A stretch of DNA of 64,000 nt from Lysobacterales bacterium (GTDB lineage Bacteria > Pseudomonadota > Gammaproteobacteria > Xanthomonadales > Rhodanobacteraceae), in contig JADJHN010000001.1 of assembly GCA_016707485.1 (NCBI GenBank), forward strand, positions 124,001 to 188,000. The letters run 5' to 3'. Position numbers and translations under genes: made by a program. The notes under the pieces were generated by a model. It had not been told where the DNA came from, did no database searches, and saw only the letters and a program-made list of their open reading frames with translations. Position 1 is the first letter of the stretch. Every line of letters begins with the position of its first letter. This document shows, in pieces, positions 10,349-18,612 of the stretch.

Positions 10349-11761
10349 ATGACCCACATCGATCGACGCGATTTTCTCAAGGGCTGCACCGTGGCGACGC
10401 TGGCCGCAGGAGCCAGCAGCCATGCACACGCCTGGTTTGCGCCACCCGATCACGCGCCCACTGCTGCGACCAACGACACCCTGGTCGTGGTTTTCCTGCG
10501 CGGGGCGATGGACGGACTCAGCCTGTTGCCGCCCGGAGCCGGCAGTCCGTATCGAACAGACTATGAAGCCGCCCGCAGCAGCACGCGCATTCCAACCTCC
10601 GGAACGGGCGCCGCATTGACCTTGAACGGCACGAGCTGGGCATTGCATCCGCGTGCGAGCGGCCTGCGCACCTTGTTCAACCAGAACCGTCTGGCCTTCA
10701 TCGTCGCCGCCGGACAAAGCCAGCCGACCCCGGTGATCCGCAGTCATTTCGATGCGCAGGCCAACCTCGAATTCGGCTTTGGTGGAGGCACCGGCAACAA
10801 CGTCGGCTGGCTGACTCGGCACCTGGCCAGTGGCGGCCTGCCGGCGGTGGTGCCCTTGCCGGCGACCTCGCTGGGCAACATTACCGCCAGCAGCCTGCTC
10901 GGTTCATCCGACGCGATCACCATGAACAGCGCCTCGGACTATCGCATCGACGGCTTCCACTGGTCGTGGGAAGAGGACGATTCCGCCAATGGCCTGGTCG
11001 GTGCCGTCACCCGCATGCACGCCTTGTGGAACAGCAACGCGACCCAGTTGGAAAGCGCCGGCATGGAAACCATGGCCTCGCTCGATCTGCTGCGTCCGAT
11101 CAATTTTGGCCTGTACAACGCAAGCAGCAATCCCGGCGGTTACCAGCCAACGGGCGGTGCCAACTACGAGCTTTCCTACAACAGCGGCTTCGGCGACCAG
11201 CTGCGCAACATCGCGCAATTGATCAAGAGCAATCTCGGCATGCGCGTGGCGACGATCGACCTGGGCGGTTGGGATACCCATGTCGGTCAAGGCAATCCGG
11301 CGAACACCTACGATTACTTCGGCAATCAGGTGGAAAGCCTCTCGCAGGGCCTGAGCGCCTTTTACACCGACCTTGCCAGCGCCTCGTCAGGCAATCTCAT
11401 GGCGCGCACCAGCGTCATCGTGGTCAGCGAGTTCGGCCGTCGCGTGCAGGAGAATGCCGATGGCGGCACCGACCACGGTTACGGCAACGTCATGATCGCA
11501 CTGGGCGGCGCGGTCAATGGCGGCCAGGTCTATGGCACCTTCCCGGGACTGGCCACCGCCAACCTGTACCAGGGCACCGATGTCGGCGTCACCACCGATT
11601 ACCGGCGCATCGTTTCCGAAGCCCTGATCCGGCGCATGGGCAACCCGAACATCTACTACGTCTTCCCCGGCTATTCCGGCTACGCGCCCATGGGCATATT
11701 CCAGGGTCCCGACCTGCCACCGACAAATTACGACGCCTTGTTCGCGAACGGATTTGATTGA
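10349..11761 (+). CDS. DUF1501 family protein with Tat signal (first copy)
   Basis: This 470-residue protein belongs to DUF1501, related to the alkaline phosphatase/sulfatase fold. Its substrate is unknown. A twin-arginine signal is clear (DRRDFLKGC, residues 5-13), followed by an Ala-rich hydrophobic core, so it should be exported folded by Tat. Family segments include TLVVVFLRGAMDGLSLLPP near the start, DLGGWDTHVGQG (about 305-316) and VVSEFGRRVQENADGGTDHG (about 360). ATG at 10349 follows GAGGAG by 8 nt. It forms an operon with the DUF1800 gene. The last residues, LFANGFD, resemble a motif at the ends of other exported proteins in this window, and the stop codon lies inside an inverted repeat. 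Confidence 0.87.
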   Translation: MTHIDRRDFLKGCTVATLAAGASSHAHAWFAPPDHAPTAATNDTLVVVFLRGAMDGLSLLPPGAGSPYRTDYEAARSSTRIPTSGTGAALTLNGTSWALHPRASGLRTLFNQNRLAFIVAAGQSQPTPVIRSHFDAQANLEFGFGGGTGNNVGWLTRHLASGGLPAVVPLPATSLGNITASSLLGSSDAITMNSASDYRIDGFHWSWEEDDSANGLVGAVTRMHALWNSNATQLESAGMETMASLDLLRPINFGLYNASSNPGGYQPTGGANYELSYNSGFGDQLRNIAQLIKSNLGMRVATIDLGGWDTHVGQGNPANTYDYFGNQVESLSQGLSAFYTDLASASSGNLMARTSVIVVSEFGRRVQENADGGTDHGYGNVMIALGGAVNGGQVYGTFPGLATANLYQGTDVGVTTDYRRIVSEALIRRMGNPNIYYVFPGYSGYAPMGIFQGPDLPPTNYDALFANGFD

Positions 11762-11967
11762 GGCCGGGAATGGGGAATGGGGAATAGGGAATGGGGAAAT
11801 CAAACGCGGGTTACGGCAGGATGTGCCTTGCCGACCCGACGTTCAAGACCGTTCTGATCGCCACTGACCAAAGCACCGGATTGAAACGAGGTGCTGGAGA
11901 TGGCGGGAGGTGCCTCCCGCTGTTGCCATTCCCTATTCCCCATTCCCCATTCCCGGCCTTCAATCAA
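11754..11967. repeat. 214-bp element with ~41-bp near-perfect terminal inverted repeats between convergent genes
   Basis: The left arm (11754-11794) and the reverse complement of the right arm (11926-11967) share TTGATTGA(A)GGCCGGGAATGG followed by GGAATGGGGAATAGGGAATGG, differing by a single inserted A. The interior carries a perfect 8-bp hairpin, GCGGGAGG-TG-CCTCCCGC, at 11903-11920. The TGA stops of the flanking convergent genes (DUF1501 on plus, cyclase-FHA on minus) both lie within the outer ends of the arms. It has no coding capacity. It could be a REP/BIME-like or MITE-like element and may act as a bidirectional transcription barrier. Confidence 0.8.
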
Positions 11968-12857
11968 GCCTCTCCGCACTCGAAATGCAGCAGGTTGCCG
12001 TCTTCGGCGGCGTGGGCCTGGCCGAGGCTGATGGTGCCGGTGCGGCGCAGCGGGTAGGCGTCGCGATGAACCAGCAACTCCTCGTTGCCGATCTTGACCC
12101 AGGAGCCATTGGTCGAGCGATCGGAAAGGATGAAGTGGCCTTTCTTCCATTCGATCATGGCGTGATCGCGCGACACCCAGTCGGATTCGATGGTCAGGCT
12201 GTGGCCTTCCTCGCGCCCGAGAGTGAACGGGTCGGACAGTTCATCGATCTGGAACTCGCGATCGAGGAAGCGCAGCTTGAGCATCACGCGCTTGTTCTTG
12301 CTGAACTGGACAACGCGTTGCACGGTGGTGACGTGGGAGACGTCCTCCTGCCACATCACGTCGACAATTTCGATCGGCAGCAGCTTGCCGGCCACGCGCG
12401 CGGTGCCGATCGAGCGCACGCGGACTCCGGCGGCATTGGTGATATTGAGTGCGGTGCTCGCCGTGGCGACGATCTGGTCGCGTTTGGCGATCGCCGCCAT
12501 ACGTGCGGCGACGTTGACGGCATCGCCAAAGACATCGCTCTGCTCGACCAGCGCCTCACCGTGATGCAGGCCAACGCGGATGCCGATGTTGTCCTGGACA
12601 AAGGCCATGTCCGATTTCATCCGCCGCTGCATGTCGGTGGACGCAAGCAGGCCCTGCACGGGACTCGGGAACGTGCACATGATTTCGTCGCCGATCGTCT
12701 TGATCAGCTTGCCGCCATGGCGATGCGCGACCTCGATCAGCGCAGCGAGCACCGCCGCGATGATTTCACGGGCGGTGACGTTGCCGCGCAGCTCGAACAG
12801 CTTGGTGCTGCCGGAGACATCGGCAAACAGGATGGTCAGCGTGGAATTGGTACTCAT
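11964..12857 (-). CDS. Class III adenylate/guanylate cyclase with C-terminal FHA domain
   Basis: This 297-residue soluble protein joins a class III nucleotide cyclase domain (about 6-170) to a forkhead-associated phosphothreonine-binding domain (about 205-290). Metal-binding aspartates are D13 in FADVSGSTK and D57 in KTIGDE. K53 fits the adenine-recognising lysine, and GDAVNVAARM supplies the transition-state Asn and Arg, so the domain should be active, most likely making cAMP. The FHA core is FTLGREEGHSL ... SRDHAMIEW ... DRSTNGSWV. No membrane segment is present. ATG at 12857 is the first start beside the cyclase domain. It lies 20 nt downstream of the E1 gene on the same strand and could be co-transcribed with it. 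Confidence 0.88.
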   Translation of the reverse strand: MSTNSTLTILFADVSGSTKLFELRGNVTAREIIAAVLAALIEVAHRHGGKLIKTIGDEIMCTFPSPVQGLLASTDMQRRMKSDMAFVQDNIGIRVGLHHGEALVEQSDVFGDAVNVAARMAAIAKRDQIVATASTALNITNAAGVRVRSIGTARVAGKLLPIEIVDVMWQEDVSHVTTVQRVVQFSKNKRVMLKLRFLDREFQIDELSDPFTLGREEGHSLTIESDWVSRDHAMIEWKKGHFILSDRSTNGSWVKIGNEELLVHRDAYPLRRTGTISLGQAHAAEDGNLLHFECGEA

Positions 12858-12877
12858 TGAGCCGGATGATAGGGCAT

Positions 12878-15154
12878 TCAGTGGAGCGGCTCCAGATTCG
12901 CCGCCGCAGCGACGATATCCGCATCCGCCGGCAGCACGGCCAGGGCCGCTCCGGCCAGCGGCGTGAACGTATCGGCACCGACCACGCGTCGCAACGGGGT
13001 CGCGCCGAGGCCGGCTTCGACAATCGCCGTGATCACGCCCTCGCCGACGCCGGCCGAGTGGCGGCCCTCGTCGACGACGATGATGCGCCTCGCCCCGCGC
13101 GCCTGCTCCGCGATGAATTCTTCGTTCAGCGGCACCAGCCAGCGCAGGTCGACCACGCGCACCTTCCAGCCGTGCGTGGCCTCGATCACGCGGGCGGCGC
13201 GCAGGCTCATCGGCACCCCGTTGCCGTAGCTGAAAATGACCAGGTCGGAGGCCTCCGCGGCATAGACCCGACCTTCGCCCAGGGGCATGGCCTGGCCAGG
13301 CTCGGGATAGGGGAACAGCCACTGGCCGTCGCCTGCTTCGTGCAGGTCCTTGGTCATGTACAGCGCGATCGGCTCCAGAAAGACGCTGACCCGGCCATCA
13401 ACCCTGGCCAGCGCGGCCAGCGTGCGCAACATGCAGGCGGCGTCATCGCCACGGCTCGGACAACCGACGACGAGGCCTGGGATGTCGCGCAGGGCGGTCA
13501 CCGAGTTGTCATTGTGGAAGTGGCCGCCGAAGCCTTTCTGGTAGCCCAGGCCGGCAATGCGCACGACCATCGGGTTGCGGTACTGGTCGTTGGAGAAGAA
13601 TTGCAGCGACGCCGCCTCGCCACGGATCTGGTCGCAGGCATTGTGGAAATATGCCAGGTACTGGATTTCCGGAATCGGCAGCAGGCCCATGTTCGCGTAA
13701 CCCTGGGCGAGGCCGAGGATGATCGTCTCGTCGAGCAGGGTGTTGAATACGCGCTTGTTGCCGAACGCCTTGTGCATGCCCTTGGTCACCGTGTAGACGC
13801 CGCCCTTCTGCGCGATGTCCTCGCCGAACATCAGGGATTCCGGATACTTGCAGAAGAGATCGTGCAAAGCCTGGTTTATCTGGATCGCCAGGTGTCGTGG
13901 TGGGGCGTTTTCGGGAAGTTTCTGTTCGCCGCCAAAGACTGCGAGGCGCTTGTCGGCGTAGTCGCTGCGTTCGGCCTCGGCCTTTACCGCAGCGGGCGTG
14001 TACGGTGCCAGTGGCGCGATGATCTCGGCCAGTTGCTGCAGCTTCGGCCGGCGGTCTGCTTCCTCGGCGGCGGCAAAGCAGCGTGCACGGATTGCTTCGT
14101 ATCGGGCAAGCAGGCCGTCCTTGTCGAACAGGCCTGATTCGAGGGCAATCGCCGCCGAGCGCAGCAAGGGATCCCCCGCTTCGAGCTTGACCAGTTCCTC
14201 GACGCTGCGCCACTCGATCTCGAAATCGGTGCCGGCGTGACCCATGATGCGTGTAGTGCGCAGGTGCAGGAAGGTCGGCCGGCGCGTGCGCCGGCAATGC
14301 TCGACGGCGCTCTCGACATCGGCAAAGCCGCTGGCCAGATCGAGTCCGTCGGCCTGGAAATAATCAAGATCGCGCCGCATGCTGAAATTGCGCTCGACCC
14401 AGCCGCCCGGCGTCTTCACCGAGATGCCGATGCCGTTGTCTTCGCAGACGAACAACACCGGTGCCGGCAGCTTCTGGTAAGCGGTCCATGCCGCCGCGTT
14501 GAAAGCAGTCTGCGCGGTGGCGTGGTTCGAGGAGGCATCGCCAAACGAGCAGATCGCGATCGAATCGGACGGGATCGGCAATGCATGACCGACACGCGGC
14601 GCCTGCTCGATGGCCAGCGCGGTACCAAGCGCCTTGGGCAGATGCGAGGCGATGGTCGAGGTCTGCGGCAAGACCCACAGCGGCTTCGAACCCCAGACCT
14701 TGTGCCGGCCACCGGATGCCGGATCATCCTTGCTCGCGGCAAACGACAGCGCCGAATCCATGACCGGATCCATGCCCGGCAGCTTGCGGAAACGTTCCGC
14801 CATGAACGCGCCCGAGCGATAGTGCAGGAATGCCGGGTCGGTATGCCGGGTCAGCCGCGCAACCATGGCGTTGCCTTCATGGCCGCTGGATCCGATCGTG
14901 TAGAACACCTTGTTGCGCACGCGCAGCACGCGTGCCATCAGATCAAGGTGCCGTGACACCAGTTGCGATTCAAACAGGTCGAGGAAGTCGGACGCGCTGC
15001 AGGCGCTGCCGGGCAGCACCGGCTGATCCATTGCCGCAGCGGTACGAGCCTTGCCGTCCCAGTCGCGCACGAATTCGATGAAGTTCTGATCGCAGATTTC
15101 AGCGCGATTGAGGCCACGGTGACGTGCCGCAATGACGGGAGTGGCGGTGGACAT
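12878..15154 (-). CDS. Fused alpha/beta E1 component of a 2-oxoacid dehydrogenase (branched-chain type)
   Basis: This 758-residue thiamin-diphosphate enzyme joins an E1-alpha half (about 1-400) to an E1-beta half (about 415-758), which are separate genes in most branched-chain 2-oxoacid dehydrogenases. The ThDP motif spans FGDASSNH (204-211) to EDNGIGIS (238-245). HYRSGAF (111-117) is the usual alpha-subunit loop. The beta half shows LMFGEDIAQKGG, and the VDLRWLVPLNEE segment typical of E1-beta. E1 decarboxylates a 2-oxo acid and acylates the lipoyl group of E2. No E2 or E3 gene is in the window. The substrate is unassigned: leucine-derived 2-oxoacids and 2-oxoadipate are both plausible given nearby catabolic genes. 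Confidence 0.85.
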   Translation of the reverse strand: MSTATPVIAARHRGLNRAEICDQNFIEFVRDWDGKARTAAAMDQPVLPGSACSASDFLDLFESQLVSRHLDLMARVLRVRNKVFYTIGSSGHEGNAMVARLTRHTDPAFLHYRSGAFMAERFRKLPGMDPVMDSALSFAASKDDPASGGRHKVWGSKPLWVLPQTSTIASHLPKALGTALAIEQAPRVGHALPIPSDSIAICSFGDASSNHATAQTAFNAAAWTAYQKLPAPVLFVCEDNGIGISVKTPGGWVERNFSMRRDLDYFQADGLDLASGFADVESAVEHCRRTRRPTFLHLRTTRIMGHAGTDFEIEWRSVEELVKLEAGDPLLRSAAIALESGLFDKDGLLARYEAIRARCFAAAEEADRRPKLQQLAEIIAPLAPYTPAAVKAEAERSDYADKRLAVFGGEQKLPENAPPRHLAIQINQALHDLFCKYPESLMFGEDIAQKGGVYTVTKGMHKAFGNKRVFNTLLDETIILGLAQGYANMGLLPIPEIQYLAYFHNACDQIRGEAASLQFFSNDQYRNPMVVRIAGLGYQKGFGGHFHNDNSVTALRDIPGLVVGCPSRGDDAACMLRTLAALARVDGRVSVFLEPIALYMTKDLHEAGDGQWLFPYPEPGQAMPLGEGRVYAAEASDLVIFSYGNGVPMSLRAARVIEATHGWKVRVVDLRWLVPLNEEFIAEQARGARRIIVVDEGRHSAGVGEGVITAIVEAGLGATPLRRVVGADTFTPLAGAALAVLPADADIVAAAANLEPLH

Positions 15155-15223
15155 GTGCGAGTCGGGCGGTTGGATAAACCGCTATTGTATCCGGCCAGGC
15201 CTGCTCGCTGTGGCTGCCAGGCG

Positions 15224-15772
15224 CTATTTGACCGGGGCAATTTCGACCTGGCCGGCAGCTGCGTAGGTGCAGGTTGGCAGCGCCCGCACGATCAGCGGGT
15301 AGTCATGGGTCAGGCAACGCCATTGCATGCCCATCGACTCGATGCCGCCGAGATCCGGTTGCCATTCGATCACGCCGCCCTCGACACCCGAGGTCGCATC
15401 GAAAGTGAGCAGGATCGTGCCACCTTCGACAACCTGCAGCGATACAAGGCTCTGGCCCTTGTAAGTCGCAGGCTCCGGCAAGCCCGCATCAGCGTTCGAG
15501 GCGGGCATGCGGCCCGAACTCATGTAGACCTCGGCGATGGCCACGCGCACGCCGGACACGGCGGCAACATCATTGACGATGGCCAGCATCGCGCGCTCCT
15601 CGCCGAGCGTCCGTTCACGCAATTGCCTGCCCTGCTCCAGCCGAGCCTGCTGCTCGGTTTCCGCGGCGGCACGCGTGCGCGCGTCCTCGGCATCGCGCCA
15701 GGAATAGAAGGCGAACAATGCGGCCATCACGCCGACGAACGACGCAAGAATCGTGATCAGGGCATGGCGCAT
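15224..15772 (-). CDS. Membrane-anchored protein with pilin-like C-terminal region
   Basis: The 182-residue product has one N-terminal membrane segment (about 4-23), a polar, probably helical linker rich in Arg, Glu and Gln (about 25-60), and a periplasmic domain. Two cysteines in a C-terminal WRC-x13-CTY arrangement, with a preceding GVIEWQPD ... GIESMGMQW, resemble the disulfide-bonded loop of type IV pilins of this order. The N-terminus lacks the prepilin peptidase motif GFTLIE, so it is not a classical pilin. The start at 15772 has a strong AAGGAGG site 6 nt upstream. It lies between E1 and glutaryl-CoA dehydrogenase on the same strand. Its role is unknown. Confidence 0.6.
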   Translation of the reverse strand: MRHALITILASFVGVMAALFAFYSWRDAEDARTRAAAETEQQARLEQGRQLRERTLGEERAMLAIVNDVAAVSGVRVAIAEVYMSSGRMPASNADAGLPEPATYKGQSLVSLQVVEGGTILLTFDATSGVEGGVIEWQPDLGGIESMGMQWRCLTHDYPLIVRALPTCTYAAAGQVEIAPVK

Positions 15773-15816
15773 GGCAGCCTCCTTTCCAGGGTGAACAGGG
15801 AATCCGTGCCGGGCGC

Positions 15817-16989
15817 TCAGAAGGCGTTGATGCCGGTGACTTCGCGGCCGACCACCAGCTGATGCACGGTTTCCGTACCTTCGTAGGTGATCACGGATTC
15901 GAGGTTCAGCGCATGGCGGATCGGGCAATGCTCGGTGGTGATGCCGGCGCCGCCGAGGATGTCGCGCGCTTCGCGGGCGATATCGATGGCCATGCGGCAG
16001 TTGTTCCACTTGGCCAGCGAAACCTGGGTCGGCTGCATGGTGCCGGCATCCTTGAGGCGACCCAGTTGCAGGGACAGCAACTGCGCCATGGTGATGCGCC
16101 GGGCCATGTCGGCGAGCTTGAGCTGCACTGCCTGGCGCGAAGCGATCGGCTGCTTGAACAGGATGCGGTTCTTCGAGTATTCGAGGACCTCGGTGAAGCA
16201 GGCGATTGCCGCACCGATCGGCCCCCAGGTGATGCCGTAGCGGGCCTGGGTCAGGCAGCCGAGCGGCCCTTTCAGGCCCTTCACGTTGGGCAGACGGTTG
16301 GCTTCCGGCACGCGCACGTTGTCGAAGAACAACGCCGAGGTGACCGAAGCACGCAGGCTCATCTTCTTGTGGATTTCCTGCGCCTTGAAGCCGGCAAAGG
16401 CCTTTTCGACGACGAAGCCCTGGATGCCTTCATCGGTCAACGCCCAGACAATCGCGATGTCGGCGAGGTTGCCATTGGTGATCCACATCTTCGAGCCGTT
16501 GAGGATCCAGTCCGCCCCATCTTTCCTTGCATGGGTCTTCATGCTGGCCGGATCCGAGCCGCCCTGAGGTTCGGTCAGGCCGAAGCAGCCGATGACCTTG
16601 CCTGCGGCCATGTCCGGCAGCCAGCGCTTGCGCTGCTCTTCCGTTCCATAGGCGTAGATCGGGTACATGCACAGCGAAGATTGCACCGATGCGAAACTGC
16701 GGATGCCCGAGTCGCCGCGCTCGAGTTCCTGGCAGATCAGGCCGTAGCTGACCGCATTGAGCCCGGCACAGCCGTACTCGGTGGGCAGGCTGGAACCGAG
16801 CAGGCCGAGTTCGGCCATTTCGGGGACCAGTTCCCGCGGAAACACGCCCTTGTCGAAACAGTCGCCAATGATCGGGATCACGCGCTCGTCGGTGAAGCGG
16901 GCCACCGTGTCCTGAACCGCCTGCTCCTCCTCGGTCAGCAGCGAACGGACATCGTAGAGATCGACGGGATTGAGCGGAGTGGCGGCCAT
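15817..16989 (-). CDS. gcdH: Glutaryl-CoA dehydrogenase
   Basis: This FAD enzyme of 390 residues converts glutaryl-CoA to crotonyl-CoA by dehydrogenation and decarboxylation, late in lysine and tryptophan degradation. The family pattern is strong: SLLTEEEQAVQDTVARF at the N-terminus, CFGLTEPQGGSDPASM near the flavin, a long C-terminal helical domain, and the catalytic glutamate E370 in VITYEGTETV. ATG at 16989 (MAATPLNPVDLYDVR) fits the family length. The frame is open further upstream without similarity. The aminoadipate-semialdehyde dehydrogenase at 4.3 kb serves the same pathway. Confidence 0.93.
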   Translation of the reverse strand: MAATPLNPVDLYDVRSLLTEEEQAVQDTVARFTDERVIPIIGDCFDKGVFPRELVPEMAELGLLGSSLPTEYGCAGLNAVSYGLICQELERGDSGIRSFASVQSSLCMYPIYAYGTEEQRKRWLPDMAAGKVIGCFGLTEPQGGSDPASMKTHARKDGADWILNGSKMWITNGNLADIAIVWALTDEGIQGFVVEKAFAGFKAQEIHKKMSLRASVTSALFFDNVRVPEANRLPNVKGLKGPLGCLTQARYGITWGPIGAAIACFTEVLEYSKNRILFKQPIASRQAVQLKLADMARRITMAQLLSLQLGRLKDAGTMQPTQVSLAKWNNCRMAIDIAREARDILGGAGITTEHCPIRHALNLESVITYEGTETVHQLVVGREVTGINAF

Positions 16990-17125
16990 GAATGGATTCC
17001 GGAAGTGGCAAAGCAGGCTATTGTAAACGTCGGCGTCGCTTGCCGACACCGCAAAACGGGGATTGCGGACTTGGCGCTGATCCTCGCGCCGCCTATGCTG
17101 GGCGCCCACCCGCTCCCGGCTTGCC

Positions 17126-17953
17126 ATGCGCGTCCCCGTTCTCGCCTATCACGCGACCAATGTTTCCGGCAACGATTACGCCAGCAACGACCATCTGGCC
17201 TTCGCCGCCGACCTGCGCCTGATCGACGATCTCGACCTGCGCATCGTGCCCCTGCAATGGGTGGTCGAACAGGTCATCGGCGCAGCGGATCGCGACCTTG
17301 CGGGTTGCGTCGCCCTGACTTGCGATGACGGCTCGGCCCTGGATTTTTTCGACATCGAATACCCGCAACATGGCCTGCAACGCAGCCTGTACCACTGCAT
17401 GCTCGATTTCGTCGCCGAACGCGGGCCTGCCGCACAGCCCGATCTGCATCTGACCTCGTTCGTGATCGCCTCGGCGCAGGCACGTGAGCAGATGGACGCA
17501 GACTCCCTGTTTGGTCGCGGCTGGATGGGCGACGACTGGTGGCACGCGGCGGCTGCATCGGGATTGATGGCGATCGAGAACCACAGCTGGGATCACAACC
17601 ACCCTTGCCTGCCCTCGCCGGGCATCGACGGCATGCCGCGCGGCTCGTTCCTCGATGTCGACACTCTTGCCCGCGCCGATGCCGAAATTGCTGCCGCCAC
17701 CCGTTTCATCAATGCATGCATCGCGCCGCAAAGGGCGAAGATCTTCTGTTATCCGTTCGGTCACGTTGCCGGCTATCTTCGCGACGAATACTTTCCACGA
17801 TTCATGGAAAGCCACGGCATGCTGGCGGCAATGGGCGACGGCGCAACGCCGGTGACCCGCGCATCCGATCGCTGGAACCTGCCGCGCCATATCTGCGGCT
17901 GGCACTGGAAATCGCCCGAGGCCCTGCGCGAAATCCTGCAAGCCTGCCGCTAG
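17126..17953 (+). CDS. Polysaccharide deacetylase family protein
   Basis: The 275-residue protein has a NodB-type deacetylase fold. The metal/catalytic motif is TCDDGS (D67, D68), and the metal-binding H-x3-H is H153-H157 in NHSWDH. A C-terminal IFCYPFGH stretch supplies the usual substrate-groove segment. It should hydrolyse N- or O-acetyl groups from a saccharide, but the substrate is unknown. No signal peptide is visible, since the sequence begins directly with the first strand MRVPVLAYHATN, so it is probably cytoplasmic. It is divergent from gcdH, with 136 nt between the starts. Confidence 0.85.
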   Translation: MRVPVLAYHATNVSGNDYASNDHLAFAADLRLIDDLDLRIVPLQWVVEQVIGAADRDLAGCVALTCDDGSALDFFDIEYPQHGLQRSLYHCMLDFVAERGPAAQPDLHLTSFVIASAQAREQMDADSLFGRGWMGDDWWHAAAASGLMAIENHSWDHNHPCLPSPGIDGMPRGSFLDVDTLARADAEIAAATRFINACIAPQRAKIFCYPFGHVAGYLRDEYFPRFMESHGMLAAMGDGATPVTRASDRWNLPRHICGWHWKSPEALREILQACR

Positions 17954-18037
17954 TCGCGATGTTTGCGCGGGAATCGCGGGCGGGGCGCAGCAGTGCCGGC
18001 AATGCCATGAACCTGACAGCGGTGCCGGATCAGCACG

Positions 18038-18535
18038 TCAAAACGGGATGAAGCTCAGCGCCTTGGCGGTCAACTCGCGCTGACGCAATGCATCGAGCGG
18101 ACGCGGGACATGGATGAGGAGCTTGTCCTCGCCGCTCGGCGCAAAGCCGGCCTGGAGACCGCCTTCCCAGGCGCGGGCATCGCCGCAGTAGCCATAGATC
18201 GCCTCGCAGCGCGCGGCGAAGCGCTGGAATCCATAACGCAGCGCCAGCACATAGGCACCGCCGGCGGCGGTCAAGGCCTGCCGCTCATCTGCATCCATGA
18301 ACGCAAACGCACGGCCATCGGTGCTGGCACCACCCGCCAGGTAGATGTCTCCGCAATCGGTGAAGTGGACGTACGAGAACGGCACGTAGCGATCCCAGGA
18401 TTGCCGGTAGAAGGCGACAATGTGGTGGCCGAAGGCCGGCGCGGCTGCGCGATACTTGCGCTCGAAGATGTGCCCGACAAAGGGCGGGCCGTGGTCCACT
18501 TCGGTCACGATGATGAAATCGTCGATGGCAGGCAT
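18038..18535 (-). CDS. Conserved-looking protein of unknown function
   Basis: I do not recognise this 165-residue protein. It has normal codon usage for the window, an ATG start at 18535, no signal peptide and no membrane segment. Features include an aromatic-rich block (HHIVAFYRQSWDRYVPFSYVHF, about 37-58), four scattered cysteines or cysteine-like positions (FTDCGD, ARCEAIYGYCGDA), and a C-terminal DKLLIHVPRPL. It is first downstream of the 5'-nucleotidase gene on the same strand (77 nt apart), so it may be the last gene of that transcript. Confidence 0.6.
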   Translation of the reverse strand: MPAIDDFIIVTEVDHGPPFVGHIFERKYRAAAPAFGHHIVAFYRQSWDRYVPFSYVHFTDCGDIYLAGGASTDGRAFAFMDADERQALTAAGGAYVLALRYGFQRFAARCEAIYGYCGDARAWEGGLQAGFAPSGEDKLLIHVPRPLDALRQRELTAKALSFIPF

Positions 18536-18612
18536 GCGTGGCGGGCGAAGCTGGGAGCTTCAACGATAGCAGCGCGCCGGAATTGCGCAAGCGCCGCCGC
18601 TGCCGCACGGGA

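Noticed and set aside
15224..15772. Major type IV pilin
   Set aside because: There is no prepilin cleavage motif and no GFTLIE-type N-terminal helix. Only the C-terminal Cys-loop resembles pilins.
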